From Sindora glabra (taxonomy: Eukaryota; Streptophyta; Magnoliopsida; Fabales; Fabaceae): a DNA stretch of 64,000 bases. Shown here piece after piece: positions 26,730 to 37,866 of the stretch. The notes below the pieces were generated by a model. It did not search any database. It saw only the letters and a program-made list of their open reading frames with translations, and had not been told where the DNA came from. The first letter of the stretch is position 1, and each line of letters opens with the position of its first letter. The position numbers were made by a program, and so were the translations under genes. The stretch is from positions 13,792,713 to 13,856,712 of the forward strand of contig CM035234.1 of NCBI GenBank assembly GCA_020226215.1, given 5' to 3'.

Positions 26730-27420
26730 AAATTAAATTCTTCTATCTCTTACTTTTATTTTAAGAATGCAAATAAATATATGATATTTAATAGAAAGAG
26801 GTCTTTCTCTTTGATTTAATTTCCAGAACAATTCTTATCAATTTGAACATTCCAATTTGAGTTTCATCGATCTGAAGCGAACCAACAGCTATAGCGGGTT
26901 TGGTGTGCTCTCTAGAATTGCGCCGTAGTAACAAATTGAGGCTTAAATTGAAAAGGGAAATATTATAAATTAAGTTCTTCTATCTCTTATCATTTTATAA
27001 AAATATAAATAATATTGAATATTTAATAAAAATTATATTAAATTTTAATCGTCGTCTAAACAAATATTATTATATATTATTTTTATTATTGATTATATAA
27101 CAACTTGAAAAAAAAGTTACCACTCGTTCAAAAATTTCTTAATTTTTTACATAATAATAGTGGATTATATAATAATAGCAGGTTTGGTGTGCTCTCTAAA
27201 ATAGTGTCGTAGTAACAATTTGGTGTGCTCTCTAAGTTCTTCTATCTCTTATGACTATTATAAAAATGTAAATAAATATTGGATATTTAATAAAAATTAT
27301 GTTAATTTTCAATTGACATCTGAATAAATATCATTACATATTAATTTTAGAGTCGGTTATATAATCAATTTGAAAAGAGTTACCATTCTTTTAAAAAATT
27401 CTTATTTTTTACATTTCACA
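26730..27420. repeat. Local tandem duplication with repeated 'ttcttctatctctta' units
   Basis: Related units start near 26740, 26972 and 27233, each with 'aa.ttcttctatctctta' then 'aatatttaataaaaattat'. The phrase 'ggtttggtgtgctctctaraat' occurs at about 26898 and 27181, and a truncated form follows at about 27219. The second and third units align for about 180 bases. Non-coding. Confidence 0.65.
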
Positions 27421-28199
27421 TATATTTTTAGTTAAAAATTTTATTTTGAAAATATTTTGGTTTTTTATTTTACATCAAGTTTTAATAAAAAATTGAATAT
27501 GAAATATTTACATAATATTTTTTTAATTTTGACCTTTTACTTTTTTACTGGAATATTTATAATAAAAATTGAATAAATTCAACATTCCATCAAAAATACA
27601 TATTTTAAGTTAAAAACTTTAAAAAGTTATAATTTTGTACTCAGTTATCTATTTGGAATAATTTTTTTTTCAAGATCTACCTATGTATGAATAGTTGAAT
27701 ATGGTTTAGCCTCCTGAAATTATAAAAATGATCATTTTTATTGACCTTTTTTTAACTTTTTCTCCATCTTTTATCATTATTCTTTTGATTTCAAATTTCG
27801 CTATAATATTTTATCAAATATATAAAAAGTATCTAAAATTTATATACAATCTCAAAAGTTATAAAGAAAATACAAATAAAAATCTCTTAAAAAATATATG
27901 TAAAAAAATAGAGAAATAAGAAAGGTGGATATATAAGAAATAGAAACAAAAAAATCATTTCTTATATTTTGAATTAGTGGCCTAGAATAGGATATTTGCC
28001 TTATGTTCAATGTTAGTTGAAGAAGTATTAGTAATTTAATGATATGTAATAAATGAAGGCATAAAATCTAAGATTTTGCAGAGGGAGTTAGATAAAAATG
28101 GAAATTAAGCTTTGAAACAAATAAGATGACGAGTAAGAGTGATAAATAGGGAAAAAAGTAAAATTAAATTTATTTGTAACACAAAAATATCATTATTCC
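27421..28199. other. Intergenic DNA, no gene seen
   Basis: AT-rich sequence with one short frame of low-complexity composition (27728-27919) that I do not accept as a gene. No repeat termini recognised. Confidence 0.35.
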
Positions 28200-29124
28200 C
28201 ATAATTTCAAATATCAATTATTCTAAGAATTAATGTCTTAAATCTTGCAAGAAGAAAACATATCTACTTATTTTTTTAAGGAATCAACATCTAAAATTTC
28301 TTCATATTTTAAAAAATGTCATCGCTTTTTTAATTTTAGACATCGGTTGTTTTATGAATCAATGTCTAAACTTTCATAAAAAAACACATGTCGATTTTTT
28401 TTAAAGAACTAATGTATAAAATTTTCTCATATCTTTAAAAATATCACTCTCATAAGTTTAGATGTCAATTAATTTGAAATTAACATTTACATTTTTTTAA
28501 AATTTTTAAAATGTCGCTATTCTTATAACTTTAAATGTCAATTATTTTAAAAATTAATGTCTAAATTCTTGCAGGAAGAAAACATATCTTTTTTCTAAAA
28601 GAACTATGTTTAAAATTTCTTCATATTTTCCAAAAGGTAATACTATGGGAAGCTTGATCTCATAAAAGGTTAAGTGTTTTCGTTATTAGATTGCTTTTAA
28701 TGTATTAAAATTTATATTTTTAATTTTAATTTACTTATTTTAAGATTAAAAAAATCAATCCAAATGATAAAATACTCAACACTTAGGAACTCAAGCTCCC
28801 ATAACATTATTTTTTTCAAAAATATTTTCATTTTCATGACTTTGTATGTCAGTTATTTTAGAAATTGGCGTTTCAACTCTTGTGAGAACAAAAAACATCA
28901 ATTTTTTTTTAAAAGAATTGACATCTTAAGTTTATTCATAATTTCAAAAATATCACTACTCTTATATATCAATTATTTTAAGAACTAATATTTAAAGTGT
29001 TTCCAGAAGAAAACACATCAATTTTTTTTTTAAAATTAATATCCAAAGTTTCCTTATATTTTCGAAAGATGTCACTACTTCAATATATATGTAAGTGATG
29101 TGTAACTGTATTTCTATAGTAGTG
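28200..29124. mobile_element. CACTA-like element end with subterminal repeats
   Basis: The segment ends at 29117-29124 in TAGTAGTG; reversed, the terminus reads CACTACTATAGAAATAC, typical of plant CACTA (En/Spm) elements. Inside are at least four diverged subterminal units near 28210-28640 and 28830-29080, sharing 'atgtcaattattttaagaa', 'aatgtctaaattcttgcaag' and 'aagaaaacatatc'. No matching CACTAC start was found upstream and there is no transposase here, so it is a truncated or solo end. A MITE (28640-28807) is nested inside. Confidence 0.55.
28640..28807. mobile_element. 168-bp MITE nested in the CACTA-like repeat (TA target site)
   Basis: TA flanks both sides (28638-28639 and 28808-28809). 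Ends ATACTATGGGAAGCTTGA and, reversed, ATGTTATGGGAGCTTGA form an imperfect inverted repeat. It interrupts one subterminal repeat unit of the surrounding element, so it is younger. It belongs to the same family as 18539-18778. Stowaway/Mariner-like by its TA target site. Confidence 0.6.
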
Positions 29125-29321
29125 TATTATTGTTAATATTGAATATTATTTACTTTTGGAGTTATATATTTTCTTCTTAATTACTCTTTTCGTTCCTTTG
29201 CAAATGATATTTTAAGAAAATATTTTTATTTCTTTTTATTTGTCACTTTGAGAAAATAAAAAAGTATTAATTATTTTTTAAAATTTATTCTTATTATCTC
29301 TACTAAATAACCAATCACAAA

Positions 29322-29369
<48 letters not shown>
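29322..29369. repeat. (ATT)n microsatellite
   Basis: About 16 uninterrupted ATT units. Likely length-polymorphic. Confidence 0.95.
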
Positions 29370-29888
29370 TCTCTCCTAATTGTGAACAATTATCTCAATC
29401 TAGCAAAAGGAATGTAATTTTTTTCATAACTAAAATACTTGTGTATAATTAGGTCGAAATACTGTAGTTCCCTATCCGTCTAAAACTTCACTTTGTCCTT
29501 TCATCATAACCACAAGATATAAAAACAAATTATCATTCATAATGCATATAGATAGCCATATGATTGTTGCCCCTTCAATATATATATATATATATATATA
29601 TCCAAAGTAAAATTAAAAATTAAATTTTAAAATTTTCACATCCATTAAATCAAAATTTATAAATTTACTAAATCATCTTATATTAATTATTAATGTTTAA
29701 TCTATATTTAATATTTAATTTTAAATTTTATTTTTAATTAATATAACATTACCGATACTCATCGGTTTTTCATTGCTAAGCCTTTGAACATTTACATTAG
29801 CTATTAAAAGTCAATGCAATTAATGATATTAAAATACTGGCTATTGCGGAGCCATTACTATGGCATCATGTTGCAAATTTACAAAAGT
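29370..29888. other. Intergenic DNA, no gene seen
   Basis: AT-rich, with a TA-dinucleotide run at about 29579-29601. No coding or repeat structure beyond that. Confidence 0.35.
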
Positions 29889-30849
29889 GAGGATTCAACA
29901 AAATAAATGTTTCAATTGAATAAGATATTGATTAAAATCAATATATTCCTAATGCTCATAATCCATTTCTTGAAATGAATGTCATAACGTCTGAAAATTT
30001 AAGGGAATAATTTCAATTAAAAGAAAGGGACCTAAAAAATATAATATTTTAACTTCTTTTTTATTGTTCGAATATTAATGAATTTTTTCTTATGACTCAA
30101 CTAATATTCAAGCAGAATCATAATTATATGAATCGAGTCAGTCCAACCTCACTCGATTGTGTAAAATTATTTTTATTAATAAAATCATATATTATAAAAA
30201 ATAATTATATTTAGTTACTTTTAACATAAAAATATTTAAGTTAATATAATTAGATGTTTTATATATTTAAATATTTATATTATCTATTTAAATATATATT
30301 TTTAATAAAAAGGAGTATCTTGGAGTACTATGAAAAAGTGTATTTAAGAATCCATTGTAAAGTAATTTGGATATTCTAAAATGTAAGATTACTTTAAAAG
30401 TTTGAATGAGATATTACAATTATCGATAAAAAAAATCAAATATTTAGAATTAAAAAAATAACAAATAATTAAAATTTCTTTTATTTTTTTGAATATTTAG
30501 GGTGAATCATTCTTATTTTAAAAATTTTTTTATGGAGACACCCACAATTATTAGTGAAAAATATCCAATTGAAGAAAGGAAAAGAGAAAATAATAAGGAG
30601 AAGATTCGTATCTTCATTATCATACTTACCGATTAATAAATATACCAATAAGTCACCACCTCATTAATCAATGAAGATTGACACAAGTGATTGAATTCAA
30701 TCTCTAATCCCCTCATTTTCATTTGATAGATGATCTGTACATATAAGTCTTATTACAACTCTAGAATAAGTAAAAAGGTTATTTTTAAATTTACAACCTC
30801 TAAAATGCAACATTATAATATCTTTTAAAATATATCTTTATTTTTTAGA

Positions 30850-31025
30850 GAAATCGGATTTGAAGGGGTGGATTTTGTTGTGGGGTCAACTTCACTAGGA
30901 AGGTTGAGATTTCCATTCGGACTTTGAATGTTGATGGCAAACCATTAAAGCTCAATTTGGAGCATGGAGAAATAGTAGTGGGTCAACTATGCTATTTTCG
31001 TCTTTTAGATTTTTTTTTGAAATTA
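30850..31025 (+). pseudogene. Possible Rab-GTPase-like exon relic, copy 1
   Basis: A stretch with coding-like composition follows a T-rich tract and AG. In broken frames it reads like the switch I to switch II part of a Rab GTPase: 'GVDF', then 'SIRTLNVDGKPLKLN', with 'IWSME' in a shifted frame where Rab proteins have KLQIWDTAGQE. Frame changes and stops show it is dead. It could also be chance resemblance or another gene's exon; a protein search would decide. Confidence 0.3.
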
Positions 31026-31789
31026 TGTTTACTAAATTAGGTTGATATTACGTTAGTATTATATTTCTCAAAATGCCGATAAGATGTTTGATGTTTGATC
31101 TAAATGATAAGTAATTTTAAATTTTAACAATTTGCCTGTGCATAGCTGCTTGATCTGCTATTAAGTAGGTGGGGTTTACACTTTCTCTCGGTTGTTTTAG
31201 TGTCTTTATAGCTATGAGGTTAAGCACAGAACAGTAACTTGCTTGCAAGTTGAACGACGTTAATAAATATCTATTCAAATAAGAGATTGCTGAAATGGAG
31301 GGAATTGAATTCAATTCATACAATTTCTATTTCCAGCATTTCAAAATTCAGGATATTCATAAATTCACTATCCAAACACAACATTAAAACAATAATATTG
31401 TGTTTGGGTATGAAAATTAAAATTGATAATTTAATTATTAAAAAATTTAATTTTTATATATTAAAATATTTTGTTTAACAATAACTAAATAAATCTTATA
31501 AATTACTCAAACATTTTAAGTGAAGAATTTAAATTATTAAATTTGATATTTTAAATTTAATCAAAATAGATATTATTTTAAAATTTTCATATTTACTCTT
31601 GATATTGATTATCATTATCCATTTATAATAGTTAAGTAAAGTTATCTTTTTTTCAAATATAAAATTTCAAAATTTCTAATATTTTCTAAATACTTTATCC
31701 TAATATATATAAAAAAATTAATGATGACAAAAGAAGGAATTGAACAAATCCGTCTAAAGTGAAGGGCAGAGGTGCATCTTGTCATTTGT

Positions 31790-32230
31790 TATTTAAAAAA
31801 AAAAAAAACCGACAAGAAAGGTAGAGATATGACCCCCCCCCCCAAAAAAAAAAAAAATGAAACAGAGAATTGACAATTTCTGCTACAGCAGCATAGTATT
31901 TCACAATTGACAATTTCTGCTACAACAGCATTGTAACAGAGTCTGGTGATCCTTTTCTTCTTCGTGGAATCTAGTCAACTGAAACAAGACGGATGACATG
32001 TATCGTTTCCGGATGATCAGACTGGGAAAATCCTGCAACTTATGAGGAGAATATAAACTTGCTGCCATGTTCATGGTCTACAACAATTTTTTTTTATCGT
32101 TTTTTAAATAGAGAATGGATCATCAATTTTTTTTTTTCAACTGCTAAGTTAGTGCATAGTTTTACTTTTTAGCTAGATTAGATTAGATTTAGCCGATGAT
32201 AATTCAAGTTTGGCCATTCAATTTATTTCG
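31790..32230 (-). pseudogene. Beta-cyanoalanine synthase 3'-end fragment, copy 1
   Basis: Matches the last exon, 3' flank and adjoining intron 9 of the intact gene (about 40965-41550). The phrases 'gacaatttctgctacaacag', 'cattgtaacagagtctg', 'gatccttttcttctt', 'gatgacatgtatcg' and 'atgaggagaatat' track the intact gene. The coding part of the last exon has lost 40 bases between two TGAAAC repeats (join at 31980-31985), plus about 45 bases of the 3' flank. Copy 2 has the same deletions. Cannot encode a working C terminus. Confidence 0.85.
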
Positions 32231-33607
32231 TTGAATAATATTTTCTATAAAAATGATTATATATCTATATATATATATTATTGAAAGAAGTAATATACTA
32301 TTTGTATTGATAATTAAAAATGATATTTAAAGATATAAGTGGTAAAGGAAATTATTATTTTTAAATAAAAGAAGTTATTTTTTTAATTTTTCATATTTAA
32401 TATTAAATAAATAAAATATTTTTTATTTTAATATTTTATAAAAAATATCTTCCCTCAAAATAAATGAATAAGATATCAATATTAAAACTGAGGATTCAAC
32501 AAAATAAATGTTTCAATTGATACTGACTAAAATCGATATATTCCTAATGCTTATAATTCATTTCTTGAAATGAATGTCATAATGTCTGAAAATTTAAGGG
32601 GATGATTTCAATTAAAAGAAAGGGACCTTAAAACATATAATATTTTAGAATTTTTTTATAGTTTGAATATTAGATGATTTTTTTCTCATGGCATGGTTAG
32701 TGTTTGAGAAGTGTTTGGACCATGATTATATGAATCAAATTAGTCCAATGTAACTTGCTTGTATAAAATTATTTTTATTAATAAAATCATATATTATAAA
32801 AAATAATTATATCTAATTACTTCTAATATAAAAATATTTAATTTAATATGATTAAATATTTTATATATTTAAATATTATATTATCTATTTAAATATATTT
32901 TTTAATAAAAAAGAGTACCCTTGGAGTACTATTAAAAAGTGCATTCAACAATCCTCGGTAAAGTAATTTGGATCTTTTAAAATATAAGATTACTTCAGAG
33001 GTTTAAATGAGATATTAGAGTTTGTAGTGAGAAAATTTAAAGTTAAGAATTAAATAAATAATAAATAATTAAAAAATTATTTTTTTGATTTATTTGAATG
33101 TTTGAAAAGAATTATCCTTATTTCAAGAGTTTCTTTATTGAGACATCTACTGTCACTAGTGGAGAGTGTCTAATCCAAAAAAAAAAGGGAGAAATGATAG
33201 AGACAAGATTTATATTCTCGTTACCATACTTACCAATTAATAAGCATACTAATAGAACACCACCTCATTAATCAATGAGGATTGACATAAATGGTTGAAC
33301 TCAATCTCTATTCTCATTTGATAGATGATGTATACATGTTAGAACTCTTGAACAAGTAAAAAAGTTATTTTTAAATTTATAACTTCTAAAATTCAAATTA
33401 TAATATCTTTTAAAATACAAAAATTTTATGGTATATTATTAACACAATGGTATACCGATGTACCATCAGATCTGATCGTTAATCAAGTGTACAGAATTTA
33501 ACTCTTTTAAAAAATAAACATAATTAACTATCAGATCCGGTAATGTAATGATACACCACTAAATAGTAGTGTACCATAACTCTCTCTTTAAAATAAATCT
33601 TACCTTT

Positions 33608-33778
33608 TAGAGAAATCGGATTTGAACAGGTGGATTTTGTTATGGACTTAATTTCACTAGCAAGGTTGATTTCCATTCAGACTTCGAATGTTGATCGCAA
33701 ACCATTAAAGCTCATTTTGGAGCATGGAGAGACAGTAGTGAGTCAACTATGCTTTTTTCGTCTTTTGGATATTTTTTT
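33608..33778 (+). pseudogene. Possible Rab-GTPase-like exon relic, copy 2
   Basis: Counterpart of 30850-31025 in the second duplication unit, reading 'TSNVDRKPLKLILEHG' in one frame. It has diverged further from the Rab consensus than copy 1. Same caveats apply. Confidence 0.25.
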
Positions 33779-33944
33779 TGAAATTATGTTTATTACGTTA
33801 GTATTATATTTCTCAAAATGCCCATCAAATGTTTGAAGTTTGGCTTAAATGATGAGTAATTTTAAATTTTAACAATTTGACTGTGGATAACTGGTTGATC
33901 TGCTATTAAGTTGGTGGGGTTTATACTTTCTCTTCTATGTTTTA

Positions 33945-36003
33945 GGGATCGTTTGGTTCATATGAAAAATAAGTTCCCATAGGAAATTAAATATTCTAAG
34001 AAATAATTTCTTATATGAACTTCCTAGGAAATTCCAAATATTGTTTGGTTGACATGAAGCAAGTTACATATCCCAGGAAATAAATTCTCATATTTTGTTT
34101 AGTTCAACTTTGAATTTCCTACGAAATGATAATGAAATGACTATAATATCTTTAATAATAATTTAATATATAATAATAGATATTAATTAATTTTAAAGAG
34201 GTGGTAACGCTGGATTTTCAATCATTTTTATATGATATTTCAACAGAAAATAAGAAAATATTGGTTTAATGAAATCTACTTAATTAAAAATATGTAAATT
34301 GAGTTCAAAACTGTGAATGATTATAATTTTGTGCTCGGTTATTTATTTTAAGTAAATTTTTTTTATTTTATATAACTTTTCGAGATTTACGTATTGGCAA
34401 AAAAAGCCTTTTCCAATCATTTTTAAAATTTTTCTTTATTTTATTATTTTTTTAAACTTTGATCTTATTTTTATTAATTCAAATTCATTCAAATCCTATA
34501 TTAAACTTTTGCTCCCTAACTCTAGATTGTTATAATAATTTTCTTAACAAATAAAATTACTAAAAAAATAAAATAGTAATACTAACCAAAAATATTAAAT
34601 AAATGAATAAATCATATTTAATTAATAACTAAACTGTAAAATAATAGCATGTTACTGTCTGTTTTCTAAATAATAATATGTTACTGTTTTGTTCCAGAAT
34701 AATAATACAAACAAAACCCTTAAATAAATGGATAAATTATGTCTAATTAACAATCAAACTGCCAAATAATAGTATGTTACTATTTATTTTCTAAACAGTA
34801 ACATGTTATTATTTCTTTTCAAGCTTAATTAATAATCAAACTGTTAAAGAAGAGGATGTTACTGTTTCATTGTAAAACAATAACACCAACTAAAAATCTC
34901 AAATAAATGGATAAATTAAGTCTAATTAATAACTAAATTATTAAATAATAGCATATTATTATATATTTTCTAGGCAGTAACATGTTACTATTTTATTTTA
35001 AGAATAATTAACAATCAAACTACTTATTGTTTCATTCCAAAATAGTAACACTAACTAAAACTTGAAATAAATGGATAAATAAAGTCTAATTAATAATCAA
35101 ATTATCAAATTATCAAATAATAGTAACATGTTACTGTTTCATTCCAAAACAATAACATCAATTGAAAATTTGAAAAAAATGGATAAATCAAGTCTAATTA
35201 ACAATCAAATTGTCAAATAATAGCATGTTACTATTTTTCTCTAGACAGTAACTAATTAAGAAAATTATAATTTTAATTGATATGTGTGTGTGTATTTAAT
35301 TTGAGTTATAGTGCTTAAAAATTGATATTAAAAAATATTGATAAAATTTGATTTTAATATTCAAATAATTTCAATCAATAAACAGAATATATAATTATAT
35401 AATACAATTAATATAATATATATTAAAATTTTAATTTATTCAAAATATTTATATAATCAAATTAGATATATTATATTATATTTATATTATTTAATAATTA
35501 GAATCTAACTTTCAAATAATAGCAATAGATAAAATAAAAAAGAAGTAAAATAAAATTATGCAATAAAATAATAAAATAATGAGTGGGTTATAAAATAACA
35601 TAGGAATTAAGCAAAAGTATGTTCTTAACTAATTCATTTAAATTTTTTTCATAAAATAATAACAATAAAATATGTTATGTAATATCTGAATTAATAAGCA
35701 ATTGCAAAATAATAACAACACTAACTAAAATGGCATTCACGATGTGAAACCTGATAATTAATTAAAAGAGTAAAATTGGTATTAATAAATTTTAATAAGG
35801 ACATTTTTATCTATGAATTAGTTAAAAATATAGGAAATATAACTTCTCTAGATGAGTGGGTAAGTGATTTCCTATATTTTATGGTAAATACAAGTTCTCA
35901 GGAAGATTTATTTCCTCCTATTTGTGTAACCAAACAACTCTATGGTAATCTGTATCCTGACAAATACAATTTCTTATATTTTTGCTACAAACCAAACGAT
36001 CCC
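33945..36003. mobile_element. 2059-bp PIF/Harbinger-like non-autonomous element with empty sister site
   Basis: Perfect 14-bp terminal inverted repeats GGGATCGTTTGGTT are flanked by TTA on both sides (33942-33944 and 36004-36006). Unit 1 of the tandem duplication has the uninterrupted site 'gttgttTTAgtgtcttta' with a single TTA at 31197-31199, direct evidence of insertion and of a 3-bp target duplication. The interior has no transposase; the longest frame near the right end (35776-36018) runs across the element boundary and is not credible. Subterminal parts contain 'cccataggaaatta' and 'ataggaaat' motifs. The middle is an irregular tandem repeat array (34593-35240). It must rely on a transposase encoded elsewhere. 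Confidence 0.88.
34593..35240. repeat. Irregular tandem repeat array inside the Harbinger-like element
   Basis: Units begin with 'aaataaatggataaat.aagtctaattaa' at about 34593, 34722, 34899, 35066 and 35173 (spacing roughly 107-177 bases). Within units, 'taatagcatgttactrttt', 'tctaracagtaacatgttac' and 'tgtttcattccaaaa.aataacac' recur. The short palindrome-like core AGTAACATGTTACT appears repeatedly. Variable spacing suggests unequal exchange plus internal deletion. Confidence 0.75.
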
Positions 36004-36549
36004 TTAGTGTCTTTATAGCTACGAAGTTAAGCATAGAACAATAACTTGCTTGCAAGTTGAATGACGCTAATAAATATCTATTCAAATAAGAGATTGTTTA
36101 AAAGGAAGGAATTGAATTCAATTCACACAATTTCTATTTCCAGCACTTCAAAATTCAGGATATTCATAAATTCACTATCCAAACACAACATTAAAACATT
36201 AATATTGTGTTTAGATATGAAAATTGAAATTGGTAATTCAATTATTAAAGAATTTAAGTTTTATATATTAAAATATTTTATTTAACAATAACTAAATAAA
36301 TCTTATAAATTATTCAAATATTCTAAGTGAAGAATTTAAATTATTAAATTTGACATTTTAAATTTAATCAAAATAGATGTTATTCTAAAAATTTCATATT
36401 TACTCTTGACTATCATTACCCATTTATAATAATTAAGTAAAATTATCTTTTTTATCAAATATAAAATTTCAAATTTTCTAAATACTTTATCCTAATATAT
36501 ATATATATATATATATATAATCCGTCTAAAGTGAAGAGCAGAGGTGCAT

Positions 36550-37866
36550 CTTGTCATTTGTTATTAAAAAAACCGACAAGAAAGGTAGATATATGATGCC
36601 CCCAAAAAAGGGCAATTCACACACATAACGGGATGGGTTTCAGTTCCTTAAATTGGGAGTAATTTGGAGCACAAATAAGACTATTTGAACCTATATACTT
36701 CTCTCGGTATTTCGATAGGAACAGAGAACTGACAATTTCTGCTACAACAGCATAGTATTTCACAATTGACAATTTCTGCTACAACAGCATTGTAACAGAG
36801 TCTGGTGATCCTTTTCTTCTTCGCGGAATCTAGTCAACTGAAACAAGACGGATGACATGTATCGTTTCCTGGATGAACAGTCTGGGAAAATCCAGCAAAT
36901 TATGAGGAGAATATAAACTTGCTGCTATGTTCATGGTCTAGAACAATTTTTTTTTAATCATTTTTTAAATAGAGAATGGAACATCAATTTTTTAAAGTTA
37001 TTGCATAGTTTTACTTTTCAGTTAGATTAGATTAGATTTAGCTAATGATAATTCAAGTTTGGCCATTTGTTGAAAAATATTTTCTATAAAAAATTATTAT
37101 TTTTATATATATATTATTAAAAGAAGTGACATATTATTTGTTTTGATAATTAAAAAAATGATATTTAAAGATATAGGTGGTAAAGGAAAGTATTTTTTTT
37201 AAATAAAAGAAGTTGCTTTTTTCTAATTTTTCATACTTAACATTAAATGAATAAAATATTTTTTATTTTAATATTTTACAATTATATTTTATAAAAAATA
37301 TCTTCCCTCAAAATAAATGAAACCTAAATTTTGTTCTAACATTCAAGGATGAAGCTGTTTCTTAACTCTTGCCAACGGTGCCAATAAAACTCAAATTATT
37401 TAATATGTGCAATTGATATAGGGATTGTGAACATAAGGAAGCTGGCATTTTTCTCTCCAAATGGGTTCTACTGATGGACAAAATTGAAACACATGGCACT
37501 TTGAAGTTTCAATGCAAATGCATAGTTTCTGATCATAAGTATAATGGAATGTGAAGTGCAGTACCAGAGAATTGCCATAAATCATTCCTGCAAGGCCAAA
37601 TGTTTGGTCATGTTCACGGCATCTTCACTGCTAACTTGCCACACAAGTTTCAGATAATGGCTGAGAATAGAACAAGCAATAACCAAGACTTAACCATTAG
37701 ACAGGGGTCTAGGGTTCAACTAAGTGAATCATTTGAACCATTTCATTTCTATCGAAGAGGACAGAGTTCACCACATAAGTTTTTCAAATGACAATTAAGA
37801 GATCCAACAAATTTGTGAGGCTAAATTTTGCAAGGAGACATGAATGATTTATAAGACTTCCAAAAC
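36550..37866 (-). pseudogene. Beta-cyanoalanine synthase 3'-end fragment, copy 2 (exons 8-10 region)
   Basis: Parallels 40960-42340 of the intact gene in the same orientation, ending close to the exon 7 donor. The last exon has the same 40-base TGAAAC-to-TGAAAC deletion as copy 1 (join at 36839-36844). Most of exon 9 is gone; its donor region reads GC instead of GT. The exon 8 counterpart (about 37572-37631) has lost the acceptor AG, has a GC in place of the donor GT, and has a TGA replacing the glycine codon of QEGLM. A MITE of about 250 bp (37070-37322) interrupts the fragment. Clearly dead. Confidence 0.88.
37070..37322. mobile_element. AT-rich MITE inside the pseudogene fragment
   Basis: The intact gene runs from 'ggcaaatcaagcttaac' straight into 'attaaaatcttgttctg' (about 41530-41560), whereas here about 250 bases intervene. 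The ends mirror each other: 'aatattttctataaaa' on the left, and reversed on the right 'gatattttttataaaa'. Related sequences lie at 32230-32468, about 49520-49740 and about 62060-62290. Target duplication not resolved. Confidence 0.55.

Larger units (their letters stand above)
29889..32468. repeat. Tandem duplication, unit 1 (2.6 kb)
   Basis: Starts at 'gaggattcaacaaaataaatg' and ends at 'cttccctcaaaataaatgaa'. Unit 2 (32489-37322) follows in the same orientation after about 20 bases and matches along its length with moderate divergence, small indels and one large insertion. The right part (31790-32230) is a fragment of the cyanoalanine synthase 3' region. The unit ends inside or at the end of a MITE that was inserted in that fragment. 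Confidence 0.85.
32489..37322. repeat. Tandem duplication, unit 2 (4.8 kb including a 2.06-kb insertion)
   Basis: Begins 'gaggattcaacaaaataaatg' like unit 1 and ends at the same 'cttccctcaaaataaatgaa'. It contains the Harbinger-like insertion 33945-36003; without it the unit is about 2.77 kb. Near 33418-33590 it also has sequence absent from unit 1 ('gtatattattaacacaatgg' to 'actctctctttaaaataa'), which looks like another small insertion. Right of 37322 homology to the cyanoalanine synthase gene continues, so unit 2 is probably the parental copy. Confidence 0.85.

Noticed and set aside
26880..26940. Possible tRNA or small RNA gene in the less AT-rich patch
   Set aside because: No cloverleaf with A and B boxes could be drawn; the patch is part of a local duplication.
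31287..31478. Matching open frames at 31287-31478 and 36061-36285
   Set aside because: They recur only because they lie in the duplicated block; both are AT-rich with no domain, and substitutions do not favour synonymous sites.
35776..36018. 80-codon plus-strand frame at the right end of the Harbinger-like element
   Set aside because: It runs across the inverted-repeat end and the target duplication into flanking DNA, so it is accidental.
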